From NCBI RefSeq assembly GCF_958979055.1, contig NC_084886.1, positions 46,145,154-46,209,153 on the forward strand: a stretch of 64,000 bases of DNA, in the 5' to 3' direction. The translations under genes and the position numbers were made by a program. Positions 42,035 to 54,480 of this stretch are shown here, piece by piece; the first letter of the stretch is position 1; each line of letters opens with the position of its first letter. The stretch comes from Alnus glutinosa (lineage: Eukaryota; Streptophyta; Magnoliopsida; Fagales; Betulaceae). The notes under the pieces were generated by a model. The model saw only the letters and a program-made list of their open reading frames with translations. It was not told where the DNA came from and searched no databases.

Positions 42035-45000
42035 TCAAGCAGGAAGCTTTAGCTTCTCACGGTTCTTCCAGCTGAACAGAAATCAAACAAGTTTGTTATT
42101 TGGAAAGCAAGCAACCTTCAAAAGCCAGTTTTTAGGTGTTTATTTCTATCAAGTGTTATTTTCCAGCAGGGGGAAAAATCACATTTAACCTTTTTACCGA
42201 AGTTGACTAGTTATTTGCTTTTGCAACATTTTTTTTTTCAGGACAGAAATGAAAGTTGTTGTAGCTTTGGCAACTCACTCCAACAAACTTTTTTTCTCCA
42301 CAGGGAAACAAAACCAATGGTTACTGTAGAAGCAAGTGAAGTGGTAAGGAAATGACAGGGAAAAGGTGGAATGGGGGCTAGTACCTCTTGATATAGTAGT
42401 AGAAAAAGTCAGCATAAAGAGCCGTCTGAACCAAGCCCGATATCCAAGCTGTATATTTGACAAGAGCTCATTAAAAAATATCACTGTAAAATGAGCTGGT
42501 AATTAAAGTGCAAGCAAACTAGCAAAGGCAAACTTACGTATCCAGCGAAATTGGTGATTCTCCATAAAGAAACGGTAAACCCAATTGAGGATATACAAAG
42601 CCCGATAAGCACTACAAGATTATCAGACAGAAATATCACCACATAAAACCAGATTCATGTAAACAAAAAAAAAAAAAAAAAAAAAGTCAAGCTAACCATA
42701 TTAATATACGCTCAAATCCTAGATGATTACAACTAATATTTGACATATAAGTTAGCTGAAAGCTGCAAAGCATCATTAATTTAAAAAGAAATAGTAAAAA
42801 AGAAAAAAGCTATGGTTAACATAAAAAGAAACCGCATCAATGGACATCTGGAAAGTCCTCAAAAGATAAAGTCAGTCCTCAAGCTTCGTGCAAAAATAGA
42901 GTAACGATCGTAGGAGACACTAAAATTGCCCTCATTTCACCTACTCTATAGTGGTCCCCCCATATTTCAAATTAAAAAAGAAAAAAAAAAATGCTCGCAT
43001 ATACTTCAGTATTCTGTAGTGGTCTCCCCATATTTCAAAAACAATATGTCAATATGTGACACAGAACAAGTTGGATTAATTCAGTTATCCAAATCACCCT
43101 ACAAAAGTGTGCAGAAACTATGCAAAACATGATTTATAAAGTCAAATTAAATCCATATTAAGCTACCAAATTGTGTCTAAATACTAAGAAAAGTGCAAAA
43201 TTATTTCCCGTGAAAATGGGTGGTTACCACCGCCAGAGTAAAGTCATGGCATATGAGGACAATGTAATGTTTACCACGTTGAGATTCTCAAAATGCCTTT
43301 AATAGATCTGTCTAGGTCCCAATAAAAATTAAGAAGTCCACTAATGCTCCATTAAAGGGAATAGGATCCTCTCCATTTCAAATAAAATGGAGATAAGTCA
43401 TTTCATGGTTAAGATTTTATTTTATTGCATCCAACAGTATACATGATGCCAGGTGGTGAATATGTTGGCATCATGTACACCTTTAGATCTAACAAAATAA
43501 AAAATCTTGACCATAAAAGTACTTCTCTCCATTTCAAGTGAAATGGAGAGAATCTTTGTTCCCATCAAGGTCATGTTCATCCACCAACAGCCTTGTAATT
43601 CTGTGAAACATTTAGTTTTCCAGACTATGGAAGTTAGCCAAATAAAACCCAATGAGGCACTTTCACTTCAATAAACAAGTAATGACCACTGGCAGCGTTC
43701 TCGTGGGGATTCATGCAACTTTTCCTGCGACAGAACTTATCATGTATATAAGAAACCTGTGAGTCAATCTTTCATAAGTTAAAAAGTCTTGGAGCGGCAG
43801 CACTACTAGCCAAAGTCCTTGTTTTCCTTTGCAGTTAGCAAAGAAGAATAAAACTAAAGATGTTGCTTAAATAGTTTATAAGGTTCTAGCGTTCAAGAAA
43901 AAGTAATCTACATACCAACTGATATTTAGAAGCTTAAGATAATTGCCAAGATGGCTTTGATAGCTAAAAAGCACAATCATTTTTGCCCCAGTGGAAAATT
44001 CCAAGTGTAAGTCATTTTCTAACTAGTAATGCTACTAGTTTTACCCCTATTAGATTTTAGTGTTGGCTTATTCAGTGATCAAAATGATATTTGTAAGTCT
44101 TGTTAACACTTAAGTGTTTTAGGGTTTTCATCTCGAAATGATTAAGTGAAGATTTACATTGGTGTCAACAAAGGCGTCTTGACATGACTTTTCCAAAAGA
44201 GCCACCGAGAGCCTCATCGGCAATTGGCATCAGCTAGCCGTCCTGACGTGAGTGGTTTAGAAGAGCCACCGAGAGCTCCGTCAGGAAGGGCGTCAGTAGT
44301 CCGTCCTGACGTGGCTGGTTTAGAAGACTTACAAAATGTGTCATTAGCACAGACGTCCTAACACCTTTGTTATTTCACTGCTGAGACACACGAAATCCTA
44401 AAGGCGTCCTGACAAGACTACTTATGCGTCCTGACGCCGCTTCGTGACCTGCATGGATTCGAAGGATTTTCAACGTGCAGATTAGGGTTTCATCCTTGAT
44501 CTTTGTAAGGACGATCAAGCACGATTGTTTGGCAAGCTTAAGCCATTAGAGTCGTTCCAATATTGAGTGCTTAGCTTCCTTGTTTCATTGTGAGCCAAGA
44601 TATATATCTTTGTAGTGAGCTTCTGCTTCTTATTCTCTTGAAGTTGTTTTTTTATTAAATCACACAGTTCACCAACAGCAACCTGAAGTCTAATCAGAGT
44701 TTTGATTAAGGAAATTAAATAGAAGAATTGTCCAAAGGTTCTTGGAGAACTACTACAATAGCGGGCAAGTGGGTTGCTTGTTCAGTACAACAGAGGGTTA
44801 TCACCAGAGTGTTTTACCTTTGAAGAGTTCTTGAAAGATTTTCACTTCGCTAATAAAATATGCTTTGTGGTTTGATAAATTGATATTTTTTGCTGCACTG
44901 AATTTTTTTAAATTGCCATTGTTGCTGCACAACACCTACTCACCCCCTCTAGCTGATTGCTTTGGAGTCTAAATAGCATTTTTCAAAACCCCAAAAACAA

Positions 45001-48000
45001 CACCACCAGAAACCTTCTTCACCATCATCAAATCAACCAAAAGAGCACCTTTGTTGGGCCCACTACTAACACCAAGACCACTAATACTTCTGCAGACTAA
45101 CCACCATCACCACTACTTTACCAGAAACACGAACACAACCATTATATATCGCTCTACATAATGCCATAATTACTGCTGCTTCATCAGCCATTATAACCAC
45201 AATAACCCACATCCTTAATAGCATGGTGGCCACCACCTATGGCTCCACTATTGATGTCTCCTCCAACTCACCACCAACTTTCTCACCCTTAGAGGCATAA
45301 CCCATGCAACACCAAATAACTGGAAAAGTGAACTCCATAATTCTCTTGCAACCTCACAATGAAAGAGGTGATCAATAGACTTCCCACTTTTCTTACACAT
45401 ACACAATCCACCACAATAACATTCTTTTTTTGTAAATTATCCAAAGTTAAAAAATTTCCCTAAGCGGAACACAAATATACTATCCAAATTATTTATGAAA
45501 CTCAAAACACTATAAATTTCACCAATATAATTTCTTTATTTTTGAGGCATAATCTCATAGTTTCTTTTCAAATGCCCTGGAAATCTACATAACCACAAAA
45601 AGCACAGCAACCTCCCCCATAATGATTGTCGGCCATAACATTCACTTGATTTTCCCATAGGCTCATGAAAAATGAAGATGAGCCCATCTCATGTAACCAA
45701 CATGAACATTGAGTGGTGGTCCAATCAAGAATTCTTTCACACTTTGGCTCAAATCCCTTCAGTCCTAAAGGGGATAGATATTTTGTCAATCATGAGAAAC
45801 CTTTCATTAGGCCATTGGAACTTGAGTTAGCCCGTAAAAGAGTAGGACAGGGAAAGATATTAGAATGGCTCCAGCTTAATGCACAAAACGCGCGCGGGCG
45901 CAAGAGAGAGAAGACAGAGTATAGATACTTTCTTAATTGTACTACAATGCTCATATAATCAATATTCTCAAGTTCTACGTAAGTGCCATAGAAAAAGCAC
46001 ACCAGCCTACAGTCAATCTAACCAGAAAATTTATCTTTTAATTCCTCAATATATGTTTGGTTGACAAATGCATAGCTCAAAATCCTGTCATTTTCCTTTT
46101 TGGAAAGATCCACATGCATAGCTTATTTGGTTACATCATGATCTTCCAATCCTTATTACGAAGAATCGCTGTGTGTATGCAGAAGGCATATGTGTAGGCA
46201 CACCCTAAAGTTGGAGAGATCTGCATATGTGTAGACACACACTAAAGTTGGAGACATGCACCTTACGGTACAGTCAGACAATATGAAACATAGAGAGTTC
46301 ACCAAGAACATGAAAAAAGAAAAAATTGCTTTATGTACAGTGAATAAATCCAAAGCAGAACGAAGATTGCATATGATTAAACTAAATTCCCTATGCATCA
46401 AGATCACTAGGACAGAAAGAATGTATCCCAGCTTCTGCTAAAGAAAATAGGTGACATACCCAAGAAGAAATACATAGTCTCCAGTTAAGGTGTCAATGTT
46501 CCTCGACTTTTGTAGTAATACCAATTGCGGTAAGATTGCTACTGCTTCAAGGTATAGTGAAAATGTCCACAGAACCTTCAAATTAGGTCAACATTCCATC
46601 AGAAATTATATACAATTGCAAATAAGGTACTATAAAATCTGATAGTACCAGAACGGATTTTTTAAAAATAGAAATATCATTAATGATTAGTGTTAGAGAG
46701 AGAGAAAATGCTATGCTATGTTATATTCTTCAAGAAGATAACCTTGGTGAGATGTCCCTGTACAGCTGTCCCTACCAGCTGTCTATTTCCAGAATATTAT
46801 GTCATATTGTCATATTGTAAATGTATGCTTCTCCTATATATTGTGGAATGAATGGAATGAGGGCTGTGACATAAAACAGCTCTTCCTTTTCATAGATTCT
46901 CTTCTTATTTCATTAACAAGGATTCCTACCCAATTTTATTAGCACCAACTTTCTTCTTATCTCTGTTTGCATTAGTAATTGTCCATTACCCAAAAATTGT
47001 AACATTCTTTATGTTACCTCATGGAATCTGATTTATTTGTTGATAGTTTTTAACTCAATATTAATATTCATTCTTTTCGAGGATATTCCACAAACTAGAG
47101 ATGACCTATTCCAAGAAAAGATACACAAACACGCACACATATACAATATATGCACATGTACTTTCGTGGGTGTATGTGTAATATGCATACGTACACCCAT
47201 TCCAAGTATGTATTCGTGTATGTATGGAAATGAAAGGGAACACGTTAGCCTTTGTAATTCACATAATGGATATTGTACTTTCATTAAATTTTTATGGCAT
47301 GCCCTGAAACTATAATTTTATTGGTTGCTTTCTTTTAAGCCATGTATGTGTGCTAAAATGAAATCAATTTGATCCTTCCAATATATAAATTTGAACAAAA
47401 TTTCTGAGCAGACACTTTTGATGACTGGAAAATATTATCTTCATGCTGGATGCCCTCCCCACAGCCCTAAATCATTTGAATCAATCCAGTATTGTAAACC
47501 GTCTTTTCTTGCAACTTCTATAGATGCTGCGAATTAAGTTATTCTCCGATTTTCCAATGAAATATCTAAAATTGTAGAGCAAATACTATGTTGCTCCAAG
47601 AAAAATTATCATCGTGCAATTTTTTAGTTGCTACAAGAACTATAAAACTAAAATGCCATATTTCCCAAAACACGAAAGGCCAAACCCAAATTTTTGTCAG
47701 GGCACCATGTTTGACCTTAGTTTAAGGGTAGATTAAGTCTTGAACAATTATTTGTAGCATTTGTATTGAGTAATAATTTAATATGATTCTCTTTGGATAA
47801 GTTTCTCTATCAAAAAATATAGTTAAGGAAAAACAAACAAGAAAGAAAACAAAGACCAAAGAATTCCTTACCTCAATTACATTAAAAGCACGGTGGATCA
47901 AAAGAGCCAGTAGAACGGATAGCAGTATAAGAAAGTAATGCCTAAAGGTATCTTCCTCCTTGTTGTATGTTTGCTTCACTACTTTGTGGTACCTCATATA

Positions 48001-49435
48001 CCAGACAATACCAATCGAAGTTCCAAGAAAGACTAGCTTCATAGCCGTGTTATAGACAGAGTAGTACTTTATGAACAAGTCTAGGTATCGAGTAAGAAAG
48101 ACTATGACATACAGTTCTTGAGTCTTAAGCGAAATTCCTGGAGCAAGTAAAACTAATGTTAGCCTTGGGAGAGGGTTAAAAATATTCATATAGCGACAGT
48201 CCAAAAAATTGGTAAACTATGCATAAAAAATGTATATGATTTGTTTCCTCTTGCTTGCATTAAGGTTCCACCCACTCTTGGAATCCCTTAACTGGGTTTC
48301 TCTAATTGAAGCGTAAAATGCAGGAGTTTAAGTTGCAAGTTGTTCGTCTAATCCAAATCCTATTTTCTGAAAGATTTACAACTATGCAACCTTATCTTCC
48401 ACTGAATCATATACTATTCTATATCCTGTTCCAAAAGGTTACCAAGATGCTAGATGATTTTCACCCAGTATAACATCCATAAATTCACTGTATTATTCAT
48501 AATTCTGGGGTGTTTAGTCAGTAGTAAAAAAATATGTATACCTGTTACATTTTTATTCCAATAGAAGAATAGTAAATATATGTGTGTGTGCGTCTGTCTG
48601 AGAGTCTGCAAAGTGCATTACTTATTGAAGAACTTCCAGAATCTCTTGAAAAAAGAAGGGTATTTAGAAATTCAAAATTTCCATGAATAACCTCTATCAT
48701 TATTCAATTAAACAGTATTTCATTGAGAAAATAAGCAATAATGAATAATAATAGCATAGGAAAACAGGAAACCAATAGGGAAATCGGGGAAAAGGGGAAA
48801 GGGGATTTTATATACAGTTCCAAAAATTAACATCTGCAAAACTAGCGACACACTACCAATCACCAATTAGAACTACAAAATGCTTTAGCCAAATTGTTAC
48901 TTAGATCAAAGTTCCAAAAAAACATACCTTCAAAATTAACAAACTGTTCTTTCTACAATCAGAAACACCTTTTTGGAAAAAGCAAACCCTTTTCGAGAAA
49001 TGGAAATTTAGAGAATTTGATAAATTACTTTCTTTTATCAATATTGCAAATAAAAAGCTTTTTAAACGAACAACCTATCAACTATCTATCACTAGTTTTA
49101 GCTAATATTAAAACTATATAAGCACCAAACAACAATGTCAATGGGGGGGGGGGGGGGGGGGGGGGGGGGAAGACTTCTTTTTTTGGTGGGTGAATAAATT
49201 TCACCAACCCAAAATTAAGTGAACAGAGAGACATAAACTATACAATGAAACAACAAGGAGCAACTCAGCCCCTCACAAATTCAAGCAAATGACTTGGGAG
49301 GAAGAGGAAATTAAGCTGAAACATATATAGCATGCAGAGTATACCAGCACAAGATTTCATGGTGCGGATCTTAAGGAGCAGGACCACAATGCTGAGGAGG
49401 TGGGTCATGTCCCCTAACAATCTGAACAAGTTCAT
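42035..49435 (-). CDS. ERD2: K/HDEL receptor (ER lumen protein-retaining receptor), ERD2 type, complete
   Basis: Seven-span Golgi/ER receptor that binds C-terminal K/HDEL signals of escaped ER chaperones and returns them to the ER in COPI vesicles. Six exons on the minus strand: 49345-49435 (ATG at 49435), 47872-48137, 46460-46575, 42538-42611, 42385-42448 and 42035-42071 (TGA); 648 bp, 215 aa, the usual family length. Hallmarks: MNLFRLLGDMTHLLSIVVLL start, KSCAGISLKTQELYVIVFLT, RYLDLF, YLEAVAILPQLVLLQKSRNI, YRALYILNWVYRFF and LVQTALYADFFYYYIKSWKN, ending KLKLPA. The sequence is closest to the ERD2b group. Intron 3 (3.8 kb) is packed with transposon remnants. A (GA)n tract in mRNA sense starts only 8 nt before the ATG. 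A 160-codon open frame around exon 2 (47722-48204) overstates that exon. Confidence 0.95.
42946..43040. repeat. Short direct repeat in ERD2 intron 3
   Basis: TAGTGGTCCCCCCATATTTC and TAGTGGTCTCCCCATATTTC occur about 68 bp apart with an A-rich stretch between. This may be a local duplication or the arms of a decayed insertion. Confidence 0.6.
43357..43563. mobile_element. Foldback MITE (GGATCCTCTCCATTTC family), copy 1
   Basis: A 207-bp inverted-repeat element starting GGGAATAGGATCCTCTCCAT and ending AATGGAGAGAATCTTTGTTCCC. A second inverted pair (ATACATGATGCC / GGCATCATGTAC) lies near the centre. A sister of almost the same length lies at 61213-61417 in the XPO1 gene. The target duplication is unclear. 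Confidence 0.7.
44050..44995 (+). mobile_element. Degenerate LTR-like retroelement remnant in ERD2 intron 3
   Basis: Non-coding. It ends with CTACTCACCCCCTCTAGCTG, the motif typical near the inner end of plant Copia-type LTRs. It contains a threefold imperfect repeat around GAGCCACCGAGAGC and GGCGTC(C)TGACG (44170-44430). It shares word order with 28100-29330 on the opposite strand. Ends and target duplication were not resolved. Confidence 0.4.
45245..45560 (-). pseudogene. LINE (L1) ORF2 fragment, RT zinc-binding region
   Basis: Minus-strand translation gives CMCKKSGKSIDHLFHCEVAR followed by ELWSSLFQLFGVAWVMP, the zf-RVT pattern near the C-terminus of plant L1 ORF2 (two Cys, His and Cys at the expected spacing). 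Upstream the frame is shifted and stopped but still resembles the LGK-(I/F)LT-x-DNL motif. It is a dead fragment without RT or endonuclease, inside ERD2 intron 3. Confidence 0.75.
49143..49169. repeat. Homopolymer of 27 G in ERD2 intron 1
   Basis: An uninterrupted (G)27 run, extreme for AT-rich plant DNA. It could form G-quadruplex structures, or its length may be a sequencing or assembly artefact. Confidence 0.9.
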
Positions 49436-49442
49436 GATTACT

Positions 49443-49443
<1 letters not shown>

Positions 49444-49474
<31 letters not shown>
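49444..49474 (-). repeat. (GA)n in the ERD2 5' leader
   Basis: About 15 CT units on the plus strand, (GA)n in the mRNA sense, ending 8 nt upstream of the ERD2 ATG. GA tracts near plant start sites are bound by BPC/GAGA-type factors; whether this one lies in DNA-level promoter or mRNA leader depends on the start site, which is not known. Confidence 0.85.
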
Positions 49475-49477
<3 letters not shown>

Positions 49478-50060
49478 TGCAACTCTTTCTTTCCCCTTCG
49501 TTTCTTTTCTTCTCCTTTATATTGATTTCTTGTCTTTCCGTTTCTTTTCCTCGTTTTTGTTGGGTTTGAGACTGCACGCGTGTCGTTTACCGACGTTTCT
49601 TCCAAGCTGCCAAGTCTATTCCATAAAATACTATCTATTATATGAAGTCCAAAAAATGGATATGGAAGACTACGACGGTTGACTGGGTTAGGACCCCGTT
49701 AACCAGAACTAAGACAAAGATTATGTTTCAGCAAATGTGTGAATGCTATTATAGTAAAGTCATTTTTTATTTGAAATAAACAAATAAGGAAATAATTTAT
49801 TATGATTTGTTTACTGGAACTATTCTTGTTAGCAAAATCAATGGATAATGTGCGCGATAAGCCGGATTTGGATCCGGTCCGGTAAAAACAAAAAAAAAAA
49901 ATTTAAAAAAAATAACTTTTTGTGGTCAGTTCCGGTTCATGACAGAAAAAAAAAATAAATAAATAAATAAAAAAATGGAAAACAAAACAAAATCAACTTG
50001 TATAATTAGCCTAAATTACAAATTGTTCCATGTCATATTACTAATGGTTCCATGTCTATT

Positions 50061-50446
50061 GGGTATACAGAAATACAATTTAGTCTATGGAATCAAATTC
50101 TTTTAAAACAATTTACGGGTTCCGTTAGGTACCATATCAGCGCCAATAAAATAATGACACGTATAATTCCTAATAAAAAATATAAATATATAAAACTAAA
50201 AAACTAATTTTTAAAAAATAAAATAAAAGAAAATAAAAAATGAAAGGGGTGGCTCGTGGGTCACCACTAGATCTGGCTGGGGAGGCTGTTCGGGCCACCC
50301 CCACCTCTACGGTGCCGCCACCCCTTTTTTATTATGAGTGACATGTGTCGTTATTTTATTGGCGTTGACATGTCACCTAATGGTATCTGTAAAATGTTTT
50401 AAGATAATTTGACCCTAGGAACTAAATTATTTTTTTGGTATACCCC
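50061..50446. mobile_element. Long-TIR MITE with GC-rich core
   Basis: The left arm from GGGTATACAG and the right arm ending GGTATACCCC (inverted) match for roughly 100 bp, including AATTTAGT, TTTTAAAACA, the AGGTxxCAT block and CGCCAATAAAATAA. The core at 50245-50330 is GC-rich with GGGGTGGC/GCCACCCC words. Outer boundaries and target duplication are not clear. Confidence 0.6.
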
Positions 50447-50759
50447 ATGAATCTCTGAATTTACTTTGATGCGATAATGAATGATTTATAATTTATGATA
50501 ACCACATTGACTATTTTAAGATAACCAAAAAATGAAATACGACCAAGCTTTTGAATGTTTGTTTGGGGCGAGGGTAGTTCGACTACCCTATATCTCATTA
50601 GGGAATGGGAGTGGTCGCACCGCCTTAGCAAACACCTAGTCACCTACAAACCCCTCTCTCTTTTTTCTCTTTTTATTTTTTATTTTTTTTATGAACGGCC
50701 AAAGTCCTGATAAACCTTTGTAGCTTGGAAATTGATAGTGGCCTTTGTATTTAATACTA

Positions 50760-51418
50760 CGTTTGTTTCGGCGTAAAATGGTTTCTGAAAAATGATTTCA
50801 GCATTTTTCGGTGTTTGGTGGAGGCGAAAATAATAGTCTATCGGAAAATGATTTATGTTTGACAAAAAATGCTTAGTAAATTTTGGAAAATTATTTACGC
50901 TTTTTAAAAACGTAAATCATTTTCTCAATATGGCAGACGCAGTTGACTCTCTTTTAAACGATGCATTCAACCATAGCCGAAATCCGGCAACCATCGCCGG
51001 CTTCCGACAAGCCAGATTCCAGCACATGTCAGAATCCGGTCAATGCCGAAATCTGGAAATTTATGCCAGAATCAGGCAACGTCCGACTACTGTCGTAGAA
51101 TTCCAATGGTTTCCGGCTGTTCTAGCCAGATTCCAACCATTTTTGGCGGAATTCGGCACTAATGACGAGATTCTGGCCTCATTCGCCTGAATCAGACACA
51201 AATGGCCAGACACTGGAATATTTTACATTAATATTTTATGTTGTAAACAAAAATTGATTTTTGTAAATTAACATGATTGAATGAAAATATAAAAAAATAT
51301 TTGTAATTTTTCGTATGCCTCAAACAGTGGAAAATGTTTTCGGCGAAAAACATTTTCCTAAAAAATGACTTTCCTACAAATATTTTACAATGGAAACCAT
51401 TTTATGCCGAAACAAATG
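50760..51418. mobile_element. MITE-like element with degenerate CCGGAATTC-type internal repeats, copy 2
   Basis: Ends CGTTTGTTTCGGCGTAAAAT and, inverted, ATTTTATGCCGAAACAAATG. AAATGATTT/ATTTTC words follow in both arms. The middle (50960-51215) is a run of degenerate 12-15 bp units around AATCCGGC and GAATTCGGC. It is the same family as 11509-12230 and better preserved. A 111-codon frame through the core is not judged coding, because copy 1 does not keep that frame. Confidence 0.65.
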
Positions 51419-51762
51419 GAGTATAAGACAAATTTTTTTATCCAAATTAGGTCTGGATAATTTATTTCAAGTTAGTTTATTAAATTGATATGTGTCCAAA
51501 AAATGTAATCAAATACATTTTTTTAAAAGGCAATCACATGCATTTTTAAAAGAAAAATGCTATACTTCCAACTATTTTACAATTTTTGACACGTGTGGGC
51601 ATGTGATTTGAAGATGTTAAAATTTTTTTTTGTGACTAATATGTATCCAACCACATGCTAATTAAATAGATTTTTAAAATAATTTTGCATGTTAAAAATG
51701 CAAGTGAAAAATCACATGCTTTATTAAAAATATATATAAGATTTAAAAGTGCATGTGGTAAT

Positions 51763-51934
51763 TGTTGAGTGTACTTGTGAGGTGTTCCCACATTGTTAAG
51801 ATGTAAGGAGAGTGAGTGGTTTATATAGCATTGTTGGGCCCAAAACCATAGGCTTAAGCTATTGGATTGTGTGGTATCTCAACATGCTATATAATAGGCC
51901 CACTAAAAAATGACTTTCATAGGAATTCCCAACA
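51763..51934. mobile_element. Probable solo LTR, 172 bp
   Basis: It begins TGTTGAGTGTACTTGTGAGG and ends GGAATTCCCAACA (TGTTG...CAACA ends). It contains TTCCCACATTGTTAAGATG, ATATAGCATTG and GGGCCCAAAACC words seen in short plant LTRs. It is flanked by GTAAT and ATAAT, a 5-bp duplication with one mismatch. Confidence 0.6.
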
Positions 51935-52339
51935 ATAATCACATATAATTTGAATACATGTTAGTTTAATCGACTAAATTAAAAAAAAAAAATAAAAAAA
52001 ATAAAAAAATCCTTAACCCAATTTGAAGAAAAATCTATTCGATTGAATATTCCCCTATTGGCATTAAGTTGGACCTGGATCCCCCAATTTCTCTTAATTG
52101 CAGGTTTTGTTATTTGAACAATCCATCATTACATCAACAAAATATGACACATTTCAAATTTCAAAACCTGTAAAAAAGCAAAAAGAGGATCCACAAACAA
52201 TCCCTCAAGATGAATGGAGTTGTAGGAGCAATTTTTTCAACGATCGAAAGGGCGACAGACTACTTGCGAAATAGAGAAAATAGTCACTAAAAAATCCCCC
52301 AATCTATGGGGGGCCTGGGACACTCTGATGCTTAATTAA

Positions 52340-53352
52340 TAGGGGTGTACAAACGGTTATAACCGACAGTTATTGGCTAAATACGTTAACCGTTTAGGCG
52401 GTTATTGCGTTTTACCTACCGTAACTGTCAACCGCCTAGGTGAATATTTTTATAACCGTATGGTTAGCAGTTATTAAGTAGATAATTAGCAATTGTATAA
52501 CTGTTTTTCAATTTGATTTTTGGGCCTGTGTTTGGCCTTTTTGGGCTGAGTTTTGCCACTTTTTGGCTGGTTTTAGTGCAAGTATTAAATCCAAAATCCA
52601 AAACAAGAAGAAAAAGAAATACCGAATCCAAATACAAATACAAATCCAAAACATAAAAAATAAAATAAAAATACATTCATCAACATATTATTGAATGATC
52701 ATGATTATATAAGTGAATAAATAATATACTTCAAACATCAGTAAATAGAGAACATTATATACCAGTAGCCACAATACATATCACACAGTTTAAAATCTAC
52801 CCAAAATTTATATAAAAAAAAACTAACACCCACTTGGTTGGAGCTCAAATACACATACAAATAAAACCCTAAAACCGAAACCTCCAATCAGTCCTCCACA
52901 ATTGAAACCCTAAAATGAAAAACTCTAAAACAAACAATTTAAAATCACATAAACCAAAATCGCACAAACCCTAAAAAAGTCGAGACAAACATAGCAATGG
53001 AAAGCGAATCGAAAATGCTAACAAAACTATGAAAAAAAAAAACTCATAAAATGTGAAAGAACGGCAGAGACGAGTTGAGCTGAGAGGAACAGCGCTGGAG
53101 AGTGGAGACTTGAGAGGATAGGCTAGAGGCCAAGAGGCGCGAGCGGCGACAAGGTGAGGAAATAAAGTATGAAATGAAATCCTAAATGCTAAAAGATGTT
53201 TATAAACATCTTGTTTTAATGTTTTATGTATATAAGCAGTTGGCGGTTGTTAACCGCTTTTCCCAAACCTATAACTGCTTTTGAAAAAGGTGATGCGATT
53301 ATATAGTTAACAGTTTTAAAACGGTTATAACTGCTCCGTTTGTACACTCCTA
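52340..53352. mobile_element. hAT-like non-autonomous element with CGGTTATAACCG words
   Basis: A 1,013-bp element starting TAGGGGTGTACAAACGG and ending CCGTTTGTACACTCCTA when read through the end (reverse complement TAGGAGTGTACAAACGG). Both subterminal zones carry several copies of AACCG.TTA / CGGTTATAAC. The middle is AT-rich with a telomere-like AACCCTAAAA scatter at 52865-52980 and no transposase. The flanks show only a weak 8-9 bp match, so the superfamily rests on the TAGGGGTG ends. Confidence 0.65.
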
Positions 53353-54257
53353 CTTAAATCAGTACGTTGTTTAACAAAATAATTGAATAGAAAAAGTTTA
53401 GAGATAGCATATTTGAGCATATCTCTTATTTTTTAGAGAGTGCCAATTTTTAACTCAAGAGGCTTCTGAATATGGTATTTTGATGTTTGTCACATGGCGG
53501 CTAAAATTGTATGATTAATGATGCAATTATTTGTCATGTAGTGGGAATTATTTTCCATAGAGTGATCTTGAACAATTATTTTTCAAGTAGTGAGTTGTTT
53601 GAGTGGAGGTGATTTGTGGATCAAACTCGGGAAATAATTCTTACGACCCTTATTATGGCTCCCAAAGCCATTGAGCCACACAACTCGGTGGGTTTTTATG
53701 TTCTCCTAAAAGAAATAGATAATGCCTACTTATTATTATTATTATTATTAATAAAAAGAATTGTTAAGAAGGCCTGGGATAATTTTACGACACCAACAAT
53801 TCCTATTTTCAAATAAGTTCTACCGAAATTTTATTTTGTCGCATTTCCTAAATTGTTTTATTTATATGCATTACATGATTTCAAGATGAATTTAATGGAA
53901 TAATCAAATAGCAAAGCTTACAAATAAACTTTTCAAAAGAGTTGAAAAATAAAATGAATTAACTGGTGAAAATTTGGTAAGAAGTGCATTGAATTATTTT
54001 TTGTATGTCATTTTATGTACAACCTTATTGTTCTTATCAGTGTACCATTCCTGGCCTAATCCTATTATACGAAGCCCATACTTCTGTAGTTTTTCTAGAC
54101 AGCTCACAGCTCACAGCTAACGCTAAAAATAAATGAGTAAATCCACAATTGCACGACAACTCGGGCTGACCAATAAAAGCCCATCTCCAAACCCTTCAAA
54201 GACCCCATAATGCCCCTACTAATCCCAAATTTTCCCCCTCTCTCCCGGCCCCGGCCC

Positions 54258-54284
54258 CCACCAACACCAACACCAACACCAACA
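54258..54284. repeat. (CACCAA)n microsatellite upstream of XPO1
   Basis: Between four and five copies of a CACCAA hexamer in C-rich DNA about 430 bp before the XPO1 ATG. Confidence 0.8.
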
Positions 54285-54480
54285 CCCACACCACACGCCC
54301 AATCTTTTATATTCTAGGGTCCGAAACACGCTCTCTCCAAAACGGCAAAACGTCAAGCCGTCGTCACTGATTTTAGTGATTACTCACTCTCCCCCCACCT
54401 ATTAAAACAGGAGGGAAGGCGAAGGATCAAAAAAAAAGGAAGAAAAAAACAAAATCCCATTTCCAATTGAAGCCCCTCTC

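Noticed and set aside
45568..45789. A Cys-rich 73-codon frame on the minus strand
   Set aside because: It lies upstream of the LINE ORF2 fragment in the same orientation, but no LINE or other domain can be read with confidence; it is probably part of the same dead insertion.
52860..52985. Scattered AAACCCTAAA words that look telomeric
   Set aside because: They are irregular and interspersed, not tandem TTTAGGG arrays, and lie inside a transposon-like unit.
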